Source: Streptomyces sp. NBC_00289
GTDB lineage: Bacteria > Actinomycetota > Actinomycetes > Streptomycetales > Streptomycetaceae
Length of the DNA stretch: 64,000 nucleotides
Assembly: GCF_041435115.1 (NCBI RefSeq)
Contig: NZ_CP108046.1
Location: forward strand, 8,804,001-8,868,000
Direction of reading: 5' to 3'
This document shows positions 29,285 to 38,172 of the stretch, in pieces (the first letter of the stretch is position 1; the number at the start of each line of letters is the position of its first letter). The notes under the pieces are model-generated. The model searched no databases, was not told where the DNA came from, and saw nothing but the letters and a program-made list of their open reading frames with translations. A program made the position numbers and the translations under genes.

Positions 29285-31345
29285 GTGACCATGACCGGAC
29301 GCCCGTACCGCCGACACCGAGACGTCACCGTCGTCTCCCTGCTCCTCCTGGTGCTCGCCACGGTCCTCGGCCCCACGCCGAGCTCGGCGGCCGCCGCGGA
29401 CTGGTGGACGCCGACGGCGAGGCCGACCCCCGACTCGCAGATCAACGTCACCGGCGAGCCCTTCACCGGTACCGACTCGGCGGGCGACGTCCGCGGATTC
29501 GTCGACGCGCACAACCACCTCTTCTCCAACGAGGCGTTCGGCGGCCGGCTCATCTGCGGCAAGGTGTTCTCCGACGCCGGCGTCGCCGACGCGCTCAAGG
29601 ACTGTCCCGAGCACTACCCCGACGGCTCGCTCGCGCTCTTCGACTACATCACCCACGGCGGCGACGGGAAGCACGACCCGGCCGGCTGGCCGACGTTCAA
29701 GGACTGGCCCGCCTACGACTCGATGACCCACCAGGCGAACTACTACGCCTGGGTCGAGCGGGCCTGGCGCGGCGGGCAGCGGGTGCTCGTCAACGACCTC
29801 GTCACCAACGGCATGATCTGCTCCGTCTACCCGTTCAAGGACCGCAGTTGCGACGAGATGACGTCGATCCGCCTCCAGGCGAGGATGACGTACGCCCTGC
29901 AGGCCTACATCGACAAGCAGTACGGCGGCACCGGCAAGGGCTGGTTCCGGATCGTCCTCGACAGCGCGCAGGCCCGTGAGGTCGTCAAGCAGGGCAAGCT
30001 GGCGGTCGTCCTGGGCGTGGAGACCTCCGAGCCGTTCGGCTGCAAGCAGATCCTGGACATCGGCCAGTGCAGCAGGGCCGACATCGACGCCGGCCTCGAC
30101 GAGCTGTACGCGCTGGGCGTGCGCAGCATGTTCCTGTGCCACAAGTTCGACAACGCGCTCTGCGGCGTCCGCTTCGACGAGGGCGGTCTCGGAACGGCCA
30201 TCAACGTCGGGCAGTTCCTGTCGACCGGCACCTTCTGGCAGACCGAGAAGTGCGCCGGCCCGCAGCACGACAACCCCATCGGCACCGCGGCCAGCGAGGC
30301 GGAGGGCGACCTGCCGGCGGGCACGGAGGTCCCCGCGTACGACGAGAACGCGCAGTGCAACACCCGTGGGCTCACCGCGCTCGGCGAGTACGCCGTGCGG
30401 GGCATGATGAAACGCAAGATGATGCTGGAGATCGACCACATGAGCGTCAAGGCCACCGGCCGGGTGCTCGACATCTTCGAGGCCGCCGCGTACCCCGGCG
30501 TGCTCTCCTCGCACAGCTGGATGGACCTGAACTGGACCGAGCGGGTGTACTCCCTCGGCGGCTTCGTCGCCCAGTACATGCACGGCTCCACGGCGTTCGC
30601 CACGGAGGCGAAACGTACGAACGCGCTGCGGGACAAGTACGACGTGGGCTACGGCTTCGGCACCGACTTCAACGGCATCGGCGATCACCCCGCCCCACGC
30701 GGCGCGGACGCCGCCGACAAGGTCACGTACCCCTTCAGGAGCGTCGACGGCGGGTCGGTCATCGACCGGCAGACCACCGGCGAGCGCACCTTCGACCTCA
30801 ACACCGACGGCGCCGCCCACGTGGGGATGATCCCGGACTGGATCGAGGACATCCGGCTGGTCGGCGGCCAGGACGTGGTGGACGACCTGTTCCGCGGCGC
30901 CGAGTCCTACCTCGGCGCCTGGGGCGCCGCCGAACAGCACCAGGCCGGCGTCAACCTGGCCAAGGGCGCCGCGGCCACCGCCAGTTCGTCGGAGTCCAAC
31001 CCGTTCACGAGCTACGCCCCGGGCCGGGCCGTCGACGGCGACACCGGCACCCGCTGGGCGAGCGACTGGAGCGACGACCAGTGGCTGAGTGTCGACCTGG
31101 GCGCCACCAACCTGGTCAAGCGGGTCACCCTCGACTGGGAGCGCGCGTACGGGAAGTCGTACCGTATCGAGCTCTCCACCGACGGCACGAACTGGCAGAC
31201 CGCCTGGTCCACCACCTCCGGCGACGGCGGCCTGGACACCGCCTCCTTCACCGGCACACCGGCCCGCTATGTCCGCGTGCACGGCCTGACCCGGGGCACC
31301 GACTGGGGATACTCGCTCCACGAGGTGGCCGTCTACAGCGGTTGA
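29285..31345 (+). CDS. secreted membrane-dipeptidase-like metallohydrolase with F5/8-type C domain
   Basis: A 686-residue exported protein. The Sec signal peptide has a basic start (RPYRRHRD), a hydrophobic core VVSLLLLVLATVLG and an AAAAD cleavage region near residue 38. The catalytic domain shows a metal-binding DAHNH, LCHKFDN, EIDHMSVKATGRVLD and GYGFGTDFNG, resembling M19 renal-dipeptidase/amidohydrolase folds. From about residue 555 to the end is a discoidin (F5/8 type C, CBM32-like) domain (AVDGDTGTRWASDWSDDQWLSVDLG). GTG 29285 is favoured over ATG 29291 by spacing from GAGGGA. It probably acts on a carbohydrate- or wall-associated dipeptide or amide. Confidence 0.82.
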   Translation: MTMTGRPYRRHRDVTVVSLLLLVLATVLGPTPSSAAAADWWTPTARPTPDSQINVTGEPFTGTDSAGDVRGFVDAHNHLFSNEAFGGRLICGKVFSDAGVADALKDCPEHYPDGSLALFDYITHGGDGKHDPAGWPTFKDWPAYDSMTHQANYYAWVERAWRGGQRVLVNDLVTNGMICSVYPFKDRSCDEMTSIRLQARMTYALQAYIDKQYGGTGKGWFRIVLDSAQAREVVKQGKLAVVLGVETSEPFGCKQILDIGQCSRADIDAGLDELYALGVRSMFLCHKFDNALCGVRFDEGGLGTAINVGQFLSTGTFWQTEKCAGPQHDNPIGTAASEAEGDLPAGTEVPAYDENAQCNTRGLTALGEYAVRGMMKRKMMLEIDHMSVKATGRVLDIFEAAAYPGVLSSHSWMDLNWTERVYSLGGFVAQYMHGSTAFATEAKRTNALRDKYDVGYGFGTDFNGIGDHPAPRGADAADKVTYPFRSVDGGSVIDRQTTGERTFDLNTDGAAHVGMIPDWIEDIRLVGGQDVVDDLFRGAESYLGAWGAAEQHQAGVNLAKGAAATASSSESNPFTSYAPGRAVDGDTGTRWASDWSDDQWLSVDLGATNLVKRVTLDWERAYGKSYRIELSTDGTNWQTAWSTTSGDGGLDTASFTGTPARYVRVHGLTRGTDWGYSLHEVAVYSG

Positions 31346-31380
31346 CGGGCGCCGGGGGGACGAGCGGGGAGGGCACGCGG

Positions 31381-32067
31381 ATGGCACGGATGCCGTCGGC
31401 CGAACGGCGCCGACAGCTGACGGAGGCGGCGATCAGGGCGATGGCCCGGGACGGCGTCGCCGCGACGACGACCCGGTCCATCGCCACCGAGGCGGGCGTC
31501 TCCCTGAGCGTCTTCCACTACTGCTTCGACTCCAAGCAGGAACTGGTCGAGGCCGTCATCACCACGATCACCGACCACTCCGTGACGGTGGTCCGGCAGG
31601 CCCTGCGGCCCCGGGCCACCCTCGAGGAGACCGTCCGGGCCGGCTTCCAGGCCTACTGGGACCACGTGCGCGCCCATCCCGACGAGCACATGCTCACCTA
31701 CGAACTCACGCAGTACGCCCTGCGCCGGCCCGGGTTCGAGCATCTGGCGCGACGCCAGTACGAGCTCTACGGCGAGGCCTACGCCGAGCTCATCGAGCAG
31801 CTGAGCCGCGGCATGGACCTCCGGCTGCGCGTGCCCGTCTCCGTGCTGGCCCGCTATCTGGCCGCCATGACCGACGGGCTGACCCTCAACTACCTCGTGC
31901 TCGGTGACGCGGCCGCCTGGACCGACATCCTCGACACGGTCACCGCCCACATCGCCGGACTGGTCCAGCGCGACGTCCCCCCGGCACCACGCCCGGCCGT
32001 CCCGCCGACGCCCGCGGCCGGCCCCCGGCCGCCGACGGCCGTCCGCGACGACAGCCCGCCGGCCTGA
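31381..32067 (+). CDS. TetR-family transcriptional regulator with Pro-rich tail
   Basis: A 228-residue TetR. The HTH is near residues 25-50 (TTTRSIATEAGVSLSVFHYCF), and the helical C-terminal domain includes ARYLAAMTDGLTLNYLVLGD. The last 40 residues are a Pro/Ala-rich tail that is atypical for TetR. The DNA encoding it is the first, diverged copy of the tandem array that follows. GGGAGGG lies 9 bases before ATG 31381. It sits 35 bases after the dipeptidase-like gene and upstream of the hydrogenase locus; either could be its target. Confidence 0.87.
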   Translation: MARMPSAERRRQLTEAAIRAMARDGVAATTTRSIATEAGVSLSVFHYCFDSKQELVEAVITTITDHSVTVVRQALRPRATLEETVRAGFQAYWDHVRAHPDEHMLTYELTQYALRRPGFEHLARRQYELYGEAYAELIEQLSRGMDLRLRVPVSVLARYLAAMTDGLTLNYLVLGDAAAWTDILDTVTAHIAGLVQRDVPPAPRPAVPPTPAAGPRPPTAVRDDSPPA

Positions 32068-32600
32068 CGCCGGGGCGTCCCGTGCGCCGTGCTGGTCCGT
32101 CGCGACGTCTCCCGGGTGCCGCGCCCGGCCGTCCCGCCGGCGCCCGCGGCCGGCCCCGCGACGGCAGGCCGGGACGGCGGCCCGCCGGTCTGAGCCGGGG
32201 CGTCCCGTGCGCCGTGCTGGTCCGTCGCGACGTCTCGGGTGCCGCGCCCGGCCGTCCCGCCGGCGACCGCGGCCGGCCCCGCGACGGCAGGCCGGGACGG
32301 CGGCCCGCCGGTCTGAGCCGGGGCGTCCCGTGCGCCGTGCTGGTCCGTCGCGACGTCTCGGGTGCCGCGCCCGGCCGTCCCGCCGGCGCCCGCCGTCGGT
32401 CCCCCGGCCCGCGGCGGTAGCCCGCCGGCCTGACGCCGGGGCGTCCCGTGCGCCGTGCTGGTCCGGCGCGACGTCTCGGGCGCCGCGCCCGGCCGTCCCG
32501 CCGGCGCCCGCCGTCGGTCCCCGGCCCGCGACGGTCGGCCGGGACGGTAGCCCGCCGGCCTGACGCCGGGGCGGCCCGTACGCCGTGTCCTCCGGACGCG
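31958..32600. repeat. ~118-125 bp tandem array derived from the 3' end of a TetR gene
   Basis: Units begin at GCTGGTCCG at 32091, 32216, 32339 and 32457 (periods 125, 123, 118), preceded by a diverged copy from 31958 that encodes the TetR tail and followed by a fragment near 32570-32610. Copy 1 still encodes a TetR-like tail and stop, but a 2-base deletion in later copies breaks the frame, so the array is kept as DNA rather than protein. It fills most of the 668-base gap before hypX; I see no gene there, and no promoter could be assigned in the remaining 130 bases. Confidence 0.9.
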
Positions 32601-32735
32601 TACGGACGGGCGGCTCGACGCCTGCTTTCGGATGACCCCGCAGCCTGTCGCCGGGGCCGGCCGGCCGGCGTGGCCGACGATCGAGAGCCTGCCGGGTCAT
32701 CCGTGCCCGTGAACCCCGTCCGCCCGGAGGCAGCT

Positions 32736-34526
32736 GTGCACATCCTGCTCGTGGCCAGTGCGTTCAACAGCCTCACCCAGCGCGTCCACGCCGAACTGCG
32801 CGACCGCGGCCACACCGTGGCGGTGGAACTCGCCCTGCCCGGCCACTCGCTCGCCGAGGCCGTACGGCGGCACGCCCCGCGGCTCGTCCTGGCGCCGATG
32901 CTGAGGACGGCCGTACCCAGGGAGGTGTGGTCGGCGCACACCTGCCTCATCGTCCATCCGGGACCCATGGGTGACCGAGGGCCGTCCTCGCTGGACTGGG
33001 CGATCCACGAGGAGGCCGACCTGTGGGGTGTGACGGTGCTGCAGGCGGACGAGGAGATGGACGCGGGTGACGTGTGGGCGTCCGTCCCGTGCCCGGTCCC
33101 GCCGGTGGCGAAGAGCGACCTGTACCGGGGTGAGGTCGCCGACGCGGCGCTGGAGGCCGTCCTGTGCGCCGTGGACCGCTTCGCCACCGGCACCTACCGG
33201 CCGCTCGGACAGGGCGGCCCCGAAGGCGTCCCGGTGCGCGTCCGCCCCTATCTCGACCAGAGCGTCCGGCGGATCGACTGGGCCGAGGACTCCACGCGCA
33301 CCGTCGTCCGCAAGCTGCGGGCCGCGGACTCGCAGCCCGGGGTGCTGGACGAACTGCTCGGCGGCGAGTGGTACCTGCACGGCGGCCACGCCGAGAGCGA
33401 ACTGCGCGGCCGGCCGGGCGAGCTGCTGGCCACCAGGGCCGGCGCGATCTGCCGGGCGACCACGGACGGCGCCGTGTGGATCCCCGAGCTGCGGGCCAGA
33501 CGCCTGCCGGGCGGGCCGCCCACGTTCAAGCTGCCCGCTGTGCAGGCCCTGGGCGAACACCTGCCCGCGCTGCCCGAACACACCCTGCCGCCGCTTCCCG
33601 AAGCCCGGGACTCCACCTGGACGGACATCCGCTACCGGGAGGACGGGGACGTGGGTTTCCTGTCGTTCTCCTTCCCCGGCGGCGCGATGAGCACGGAGCA
33701 GTGCCGGCGTCTGCTGGACGCCTACCGGGAGGCCTGCGCCCGCCCCACCTCGGTGCTGGTGCTCGGCGGCGAAAGGGACTTCTTCTCCAACGGCATCCAC
33801 CTCAACGTCATCGAGGCCGCCGACGACCCCGGCGCCGAGTCCTGGGCCAACATCAACGCCATCGACGACCTGGTCGAGGCGGTGCTGACGACGACCGACC
33901 GGCTGGTGGTCTCGGCGGTCGGGGGCAACGCCGCCGCCGGCGGGGTGATGCTCGCCCTGGCGGCCGACGAGGTGTGGTGCCGCTCGGGTGCCGTGCTGAA
34001 CCCCCACTACCGGCTCATGGGCCTGTACGGCTCGGAGTACTGGACGTACACCCTGCCGCGCAGAGTGGGCCCGGCGGCGGCCGAGCGGCTCATGCGCGAG
34101 GCCTTGCCGGTCAGCTCGGCGAGCGCCCTGCGGCTGGGGCTCGTCGACCGGGTCGTCGACTGCGGTCCGCAGGACTTCGCCGCGGAGACCGGCGCGCTGG
34201 CCGCCCGCCTCGCGGCACTGCCGGCGACGGCGTCCCGGATCGCCGCGAAGAAGAGGGACCTGGACGGGCAGCGGAGTGTGGCCCCGCCGGCCGCCTTCCG
34301 GGAGCGGGAGCTGGCCCGGATGCGCCGGACCTTCCAGGACCCGGACGCCCCCTATCACGCCCTGCGCCGTGCGTTCGTCACCAAGGAACGCCCGCGTCAC
34401 ACTCCGCCGCACCTCGGTGCCGACCCGGTCGCGCCCCCCGCTCCGGCGTCCTCCGGCGCCCGCGTCACTGGAACGGCCCAACATGGCGTCCCATCGGACG
34501 GGGACCACTGGTACCAAGAAGGCTGA
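32736..34526 (+). CDS. hypX: HypX, hydrogenase maturation protein (CO-ligand synthesis)
   Basis: A 596-residue HypX/HoxX. The N-terminal formyltransferase-like half has HPGPMGDRGPSSLDWAI, and the C-terminal crotonase-like half has GGERDFFSNGIHLNVIEAADDP and GGNAAAGGVMLALAADEVW. HypX converts the formyl group of formyl-tetrahydrofolate through formyl-CoA to CO, giving the active-site CO ligand under aerobic conditions. GTG 32736 lies 5 bases after CGGAGG; upstream GTGs at 32703 and 32709 are less well placed. It is the first gene of the hydrogenase locus and ends 48 bases before hhyS. The tail after about residue 570 is low complexity. Confidence 0.92.
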   Translation: MHILLVASAFNSLTQRVHAELRDRGHTVAVELALPGHSLAEAVRRHAPRLVLAPMLRTAVPREVWSAHTCLIVHPGPMGDRGPSSLDWAIHEEADLWGVTVLQADEEMDAGDVWASVPCPVPPVAKSDLYRGEVADAALEAVLCAVDRFATGTYRPLGQGGPEGVPVRVRPYLDQSVRRIDWAEDSTRTVVRKLRAADSQPGVLDELLGGEWYLHGGHAESELRGRPGELLATRAGAICRATTDGAVWIPELRARRLPGGPPTFKLPAVQALGEHLPALPEHTLPPLPEARDSTWTDIRYREDGDVGFLSFSFPGGAMSTEQCRRLLDAYREACARPTSVLVLGGERDFFSNGIHLNVIEAADDPGAESWANINAIDDLVEAVLTTTDRLVVSAVGGNAAAGGVMLALAADEVWCRSGAVLNPHYRLMGLYGSEYWTYTLPRRVGPAAAERLMREALPVSSASALRLGLVDRVVDCGPQDFAAETGALAARLAALPATASRIAAKKRDLDGQRSVAPPAAFRERELARMRRTFQDPDAPYHALRRAFVTKERPRHTPPHLGADPVAPPAPASSGARVTGTAQHGVPSDGDHWYQEG

Positions 34527-34574
34527 GGTCCGAAATGCAGACCTTCATCCCATACCTCCCCAGGAGGCGGTCCC

Positions 34575-35663
34575 ATGACTGAGGCGACGCCGGAGACGGT
34601 CGGCGCTGCGGACGCCGGAGACGCGCCCGCCGAAGAGACACCCACGATCCACATTCTCTGGATCAACGCGGGTCTGAGCTGCGACGGCGACTCGGTCTCG
34701 CTGACGGCGGCCATGCAGCCAAGCATCGAGGAGATCGTGCTCGGTGTGCTGCCAGGGCTGCCGAAGATCGCCGTCCACTGGCCGCTCATCGACTTCGAGT
34801 GCGGCCCGGTCGGCGGCGCGGACACGTTCATCGAGTGGTTCTTCAAGGGCGAGCGGGGCGAGATCGACCCGTTCGTGCTGGTCGTCGAGGGCTCCATCCC
34901 CAACGAGGCGATCAAGCCGGAGGGCTACTGGTGCGGCTTCGGGGACAACCCGGAGACCGGTCAGCCGATCACGACCAGCGAGTGGATCGACCGGCTCGCG
35001 CCCAAGGCACTGGCGGTCGTCGCCATCGGCACCTGTGCCACGTACGGCGGTATCCACGCCATGGCCGGCAACCCGACCGGCGCCATGGGCCTGCCGGACT
35101 ACCTGGGCTGGGACTGGAAGTCCCAGGCCGGAATCCCGATCGTGTGCGTCCCCGGTTGTCCGATCCAGCCCGACAACTTCTCCGAGACGCTCACGTACCT
35201 GCTCTACCAGGCCTCCGGGCAGGCCCCGATGATCCCGCTGGACGACAAGCTGCGTCCGACCTGGCTCTTCGGGGCCACCGTCCACGAGGGCTGCGACCGC
35301 GCGGGCTACTACGAACAGGGCCAGTTCGCCCTGACGTACGACTCGCCGAAGTGCCTGGTCAAGCTCGGCTGCTGGGGCCCCGTCGTGAAGTGCAATGTGC
35401 CCAAGCGTGGCTGGATGAACGGCATCGGCGGCTGCCCGAACGTCGGCGGCATCTGCATCGCCTGCACCATGCCCGGATTCCCCGACAAGTTCATGCCGTT
35501 CATGGACGAGCCCCCCGGCGGGAAGGTGTCGAGCACCGCCAGCGGCGCCTACGGCGCGGTCGTCCGCAGACTGCGCACCATCACGGCCAGGACCGTGGAC
35601 AAGGAGCCCAGGTGGCGCCACACCGGAGACAAGATCACCACCGGATACCGGCCGCCGTGGTGA
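34575..35663 (+). CDS. hhyS: [NiFe]-hydrogenase small subunit, group 1h (high affinity)
   Basis: A 362-residue electron-transfer subunit. It lacks the Tat signal and membrane anchor of groups 1a-1d, as expected for group 1h enzymes that oxidise atmospheric H2. The proximal-cluster loop reads GLSCDGDS: Cys36 remains, but the position of the fourth ligand is Asp39. The other ligands are in IGTCATYGG and VPGCPIQP, giving the 3-Cys/1-Asp cluster known for this group. Medial and distal cluster cysteines lie in EGCDRAG, KCLVKLGCWGP and GGCPNVGGICIACTMPGFPD. AGGAGG is 7 bases before ATG 34575. It forms a heterodimer with HhyL. Confidence 0.95.
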   Translation: MTEATPETVGAADAGDAPAEETPTIHILWINAGLSCDGDSVSLTAAMQPSIEEIVLGVLPGLPKIAVHWPLIDFECGPVGGADTFIEWFFKGERGEIDPFVLVVEGSIPNEAIKPEGYWCGFGDNPETGQPITTSEWIDRLAPKALAVVAIGTCATYGGIHAMAGNPTGAMGLPDYLGWDWKSQAGIPIVCVPGCPIQPDNFSETLTYLLYQASGQAPMIPLDDKLRPTWLFGATVHEGCDRAGYYEQGQFALTYDSPKCLVKLGCWGPVVKCNVPKRGWMNGIGGCPNVGGICIACTMPGFPDKFMPFMDEPPGGKVSSTASGAYGAVVRRLRTITARTVDKEPRWRHTGDKITTGYRPPW

Positions 35664-35785
35664 CGTCCCGCCGCGCGTGACCGCCCCGCGAGACGGACCC
35701 CCTCGCGCCTCCCGCACACCCGATGCACGCACCTGCGATGCGTGCACCCCCACCTCCCCGCGCAACGAAGGGCACGGCATACACG

Positions 35786-37570
35786 ATGGCACCGACGACG
35801 AAGGCGGCCGGCGACGGCAGTGGCCTGGTGGAGATGGCCTGGGACCCGATCACCCGGATCGTGGGCAGCCTCGGCATCCACACCAAGATCGACTTCAAGC
35901 AGAAGCGGGTCGCGGAGTGCTACAGCACCTCGTCGGTCTTCCGCGGCTACAGCGTCTTCATGCGCGGCAAGGACCCTCGCGACGCCCACTTCATCACCAG
36001 CCGGATCTGCGGGATCTGCGGTGACAACCACGCCACCTGCTCGGTGTACGCGCAGAACATGGCGTACGGCGTGAAGCCCCCGCACCTCGCTGAGTGGATC
36101 ATCAACCTGGGCGAGTCCGCGGAGTACATGTTCGACCACAACATCTTCCAGGAGAACCTGGTCGGGGTCGACTACTGCGAGAAGATGGTCAAGGAGACCA
36201 ACCCCGGCGTCCTGGAACTGGCCGAACGCACCGAGGCACCGCACGCCGGGGAGCACGGCTACCGCACGATCGCCGACATCATGCGGTCGCTGAACCCGAT
36301 CGAGGGCGAGTTCTACCGCGAAGCCCTCCAGGTGAGCCGCTACACCCGGGAGATGTTCTGCCTCATGGAGGGCCGCCATGTGCACCCCTCCACGCTCTAC
36401 CCGGGCGGCGTCGGCACCATCGCCTCCGTACAGCTCTTCACCGACTACCTCAGCCGCCTGATGCGGTACGTGGAGTTCATGAAGCGGGTCGTACCGCTGC
36501 ACGACGACCTCTTCGACTTCTTCTACGAGGCGCTGCCCGGGTACGAGGAGGTCGGCCGGCGCCGCGTCCTGCTCGGCTGCTGGGGCGCGCTCAACGACCC
36601 CGAGTACTGCGACTTCACCTACGCCAACATGACGGACTGGGGCCGGCGGATGTTCGTCACGCCCGGCATCATCGTCGACGGCAAACTCGTCACCAACGAC
36701 CTCACCGAGATCAACCTCGGTATCCGCATCCTGCTGGGCAGCTCCTACTACGAGGACTGGCAGGGCCAGGAGCAGTTCGTCACCCACGACCCGCTCGGCA
36801 ACCCGGTCGACCCGCGCCACCCGTGGAACCAGCACACCATCCCCGCCCCGCAGAAGCGCAACTTCGACGACAAGTACAGCTGGGTCATGTCGCCCCGCTG
36901 GTTCGACGGCAAGGAGCACCTGGCCCTCGACACCGGCGGCGGCCCCATCGCCCGGCTGTGGTCCACCGCCCTGTCCGGGCTCGTCGACACGGGCTACGTC
37001 AAGGCCACCGGCCACAGCGTGGTGATCAACCTGCCCCGCACGATGACCAAGCCCGAGACCACCTTCGAGTGGAAGATCCCGCGCTGGAGCAACGCGCTGG
37101 AGCGCAACCGCGCGCGCACCTACTTCCAGGCCTACACCGCCGCCATCGCCCTGCACTTCGCGGAGAAGGGGCTGGAGGAGGTCCGGGCCGGACGCACCCA
37201 GACCTGGGAGAAGTTCGAGGTGCCGGACGAGGGTCTCGGCGTCGGTTTCACCGAGGCGGTCCGAGGCGTCCTCTCCCACCACATGGTGATCCGCGACGGC
37301 AAGATCGCCAACTACCACCCCTACCCGCCCACCCCCTGGAACGCCAGCACCAGGGACACCTACGGCACCCCCGGCCCCTACGAGGACGCGGTGCAGAACA
37401 CCCCGATCTTCGAGGAGAACACGCCCGAGAACTTCAAGGGCATCGACATCATGCGGGCCGTCCGCAGCTTCGACCCCTGTCTGCCCTGCGGCGTCCACAT
37501 GTACGTCGGAGGCGGCAAGACCGTACAGAAGATGCACGTGCCCACCGGCCTGAGCGGACTGGGCGGATGA
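35786..37570 (+). CDS. hhyL: [NiFe]-hydrogenase large subunit, group 1h (high affinity)
   Basis: A 594-residue catalytic subunit carrying the Ni-Fe(CN)2CO site. The L1 motif RICGICGDNHATC has Cys75 and Cys78, and the L2 motif DPCLPCGVH has Cys565 and Cys568. After His571 a 23-residue extension (MYVGGG ... GLSGLGG) remains, the part removed by the endopeptidase encoded at 40974. ATG 35786 begins the usual N-terminus; the ribosome site is weak (GAAGGG about 13 bases away), and an in-frame ATG at 35723 would add 21 Pro-rich residues. A 122-base gap follows hhyS. The stop overlaps the next ATG (ATGA). Confidence 0.95.
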   Translation: MAPTTKAAGDGSGLVEMAWDPITRIVGSLGIHTKIDFKQKRVAECYSTSSVFRGYSVFMRGKDPRDAHFITSRICGICGDNHATCSVYAQNMAYGVKPPHLAEWIINLGESAEYMFDHNIFQENLVGVDYCEKMVKETNPGVLELAERTEAPHAGEHGYRTIADIMRSLNPIEGEFYREALQVSRYTREMFCLMEGRHVHPSTLYPGGVGTIASVQLFTDYLSRLMRYVEFMKRVVPLHDDLFDFFYEALPGYEEVGRRRVLLGCWGALNDPEYCDFTYANMTDWGRRMFVTPGIIVDGKLVTNDLTEINLGIRILLGSSYYEDWQGQEQFVTHDPLGNPVDPRHPWNQHTIPAPQKRNFDDKYSWVMSPRWFDGKEHLALDTGGGPIARLWSTALSGLVDTGYVKATGHSVVINLPRTMTKPETTFEWKIPRWSNALERNRARTYFQAYTAAIALHFAEKGLEEVRAGRTQTWEKFEVPDEGLGVGFTEAVRGVLSHHMVIRDGKIANYHPYPPTPWNASTRDTYGTPGPYEDAVQNTPIFEENTPENFKGIDIMRAVRSFDPCLPCGVHMYVGGGKTVQKMHVPTGLSGLGG

Positions 37571-38172
37571 GCGCGGCGCCGGCCGGGCGGCCCGTGAACG
37601 CGGAGCAGACCGGACGCCGCATCGAGGATGTGCTGAACCGCCTGGCCGCCACCGGCGACCCGGCGGCGGCCGCGGCGGCGGAGGAACTCGTCCGCTCCCT
37701 CATGGACTTCTACGGCTCCGGACTGGCCCGCATCCTCCAGCTGCTGTCCGCCCCCGGCGAGCGGCGGACCTCCGGCGAGCCGCTCGCGCGCCTGCTCGGC
37801 GACGACCTGGTCGCGAGCCTGCTGGTGCTGCACGACCTCCACCCGGAGGACCGCGACAGCCGCATCGCCCGGGCCCTCGACAGCATCCAGGACCACGGCC
37901 TGGAAAGGGTGGGCTTCGACGAGAAGAGCGGCACCCTGAGTCTGCGGGCCTCCGCGGGCGGCGGCTGCGGCTGCGGCACCGGCACAGGCGGCGCCCAGCA
38001 GGCCGCCGAGGAGGCGCTCGCCTGCTTCGCGCCCGAGGTCACAGCCGTCGACGTACAGACAGCCGCCAAGGAACCCGCGCTGCTCCAGATCGGCACGGGC
38101 CCGAAGCCGGGTGCCGGGTCCGGTGCCAGGACGACAGCGGCGGCCGGTCCGGCACCGGCGAAGACGCGATGA
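37567..38172 (+). CDS. NifU-like hydrogenase-associated protein with Gly-rich CxC motif
   Basis: A 201-residue protein. The N-terminal two-thirds is helical (VNAEQTGRRIEDVLNRLA, LVRSLMDFYGSGLARILQLL). Residues about 110-165 resemble the NifU C-terminal scaffold fold, but the usual CxxC is replaced by a GGGCGCG motif near residue 132, with a further Cys in ALACFAPEVTAVDV. The Ala/Gly/Pro-rich tail is probably disordered. It overlaps both hhyL and the next gene by ATGA. A role in delivering or repairing Fe-S clusters of HhyS is plausible but unproven. Confidence 0.8.
   Translation: MSAAPAGRPVNAEQTGRRIEDVLNRLAATGDPAAAAAAEELVRSLMDFYGSGLARILQLLSAPGERRTSGEPLARLLGDDLVASLLVLHDLHPEDRDSRIARALDSIQDHGLERVGFDEKSGTLSLRASAGGGCGCGTGTGGAQQAAEEALACFAPEVTAVDVQTAAKEPALLQIGTGPKPGAGSGARTTAAAGPAPAKTR

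Noticed and set aside
31958..32600. Integron, insertion sequence or CRISPR
   Set aside because: Units are direct tandem copies of a TetR 3' end with no transposase, terminal inverted repeats, attachment-site form or spacers.
31333..33193. Long Arg/Pro-rich open frames in several phases across the tandem array
   Set aside because: They arise from the repeated GC-rich units, have no ribosome site or recognisable domain, and break at unit boundaries of different length.
32736..34526. HypX read as a formyltransferase/enoyl-CoA hydratase fusion of catabolism
   Set aside because: The two halves and the hydrogenase context match HypX, and no catabolic partners are adjacent.
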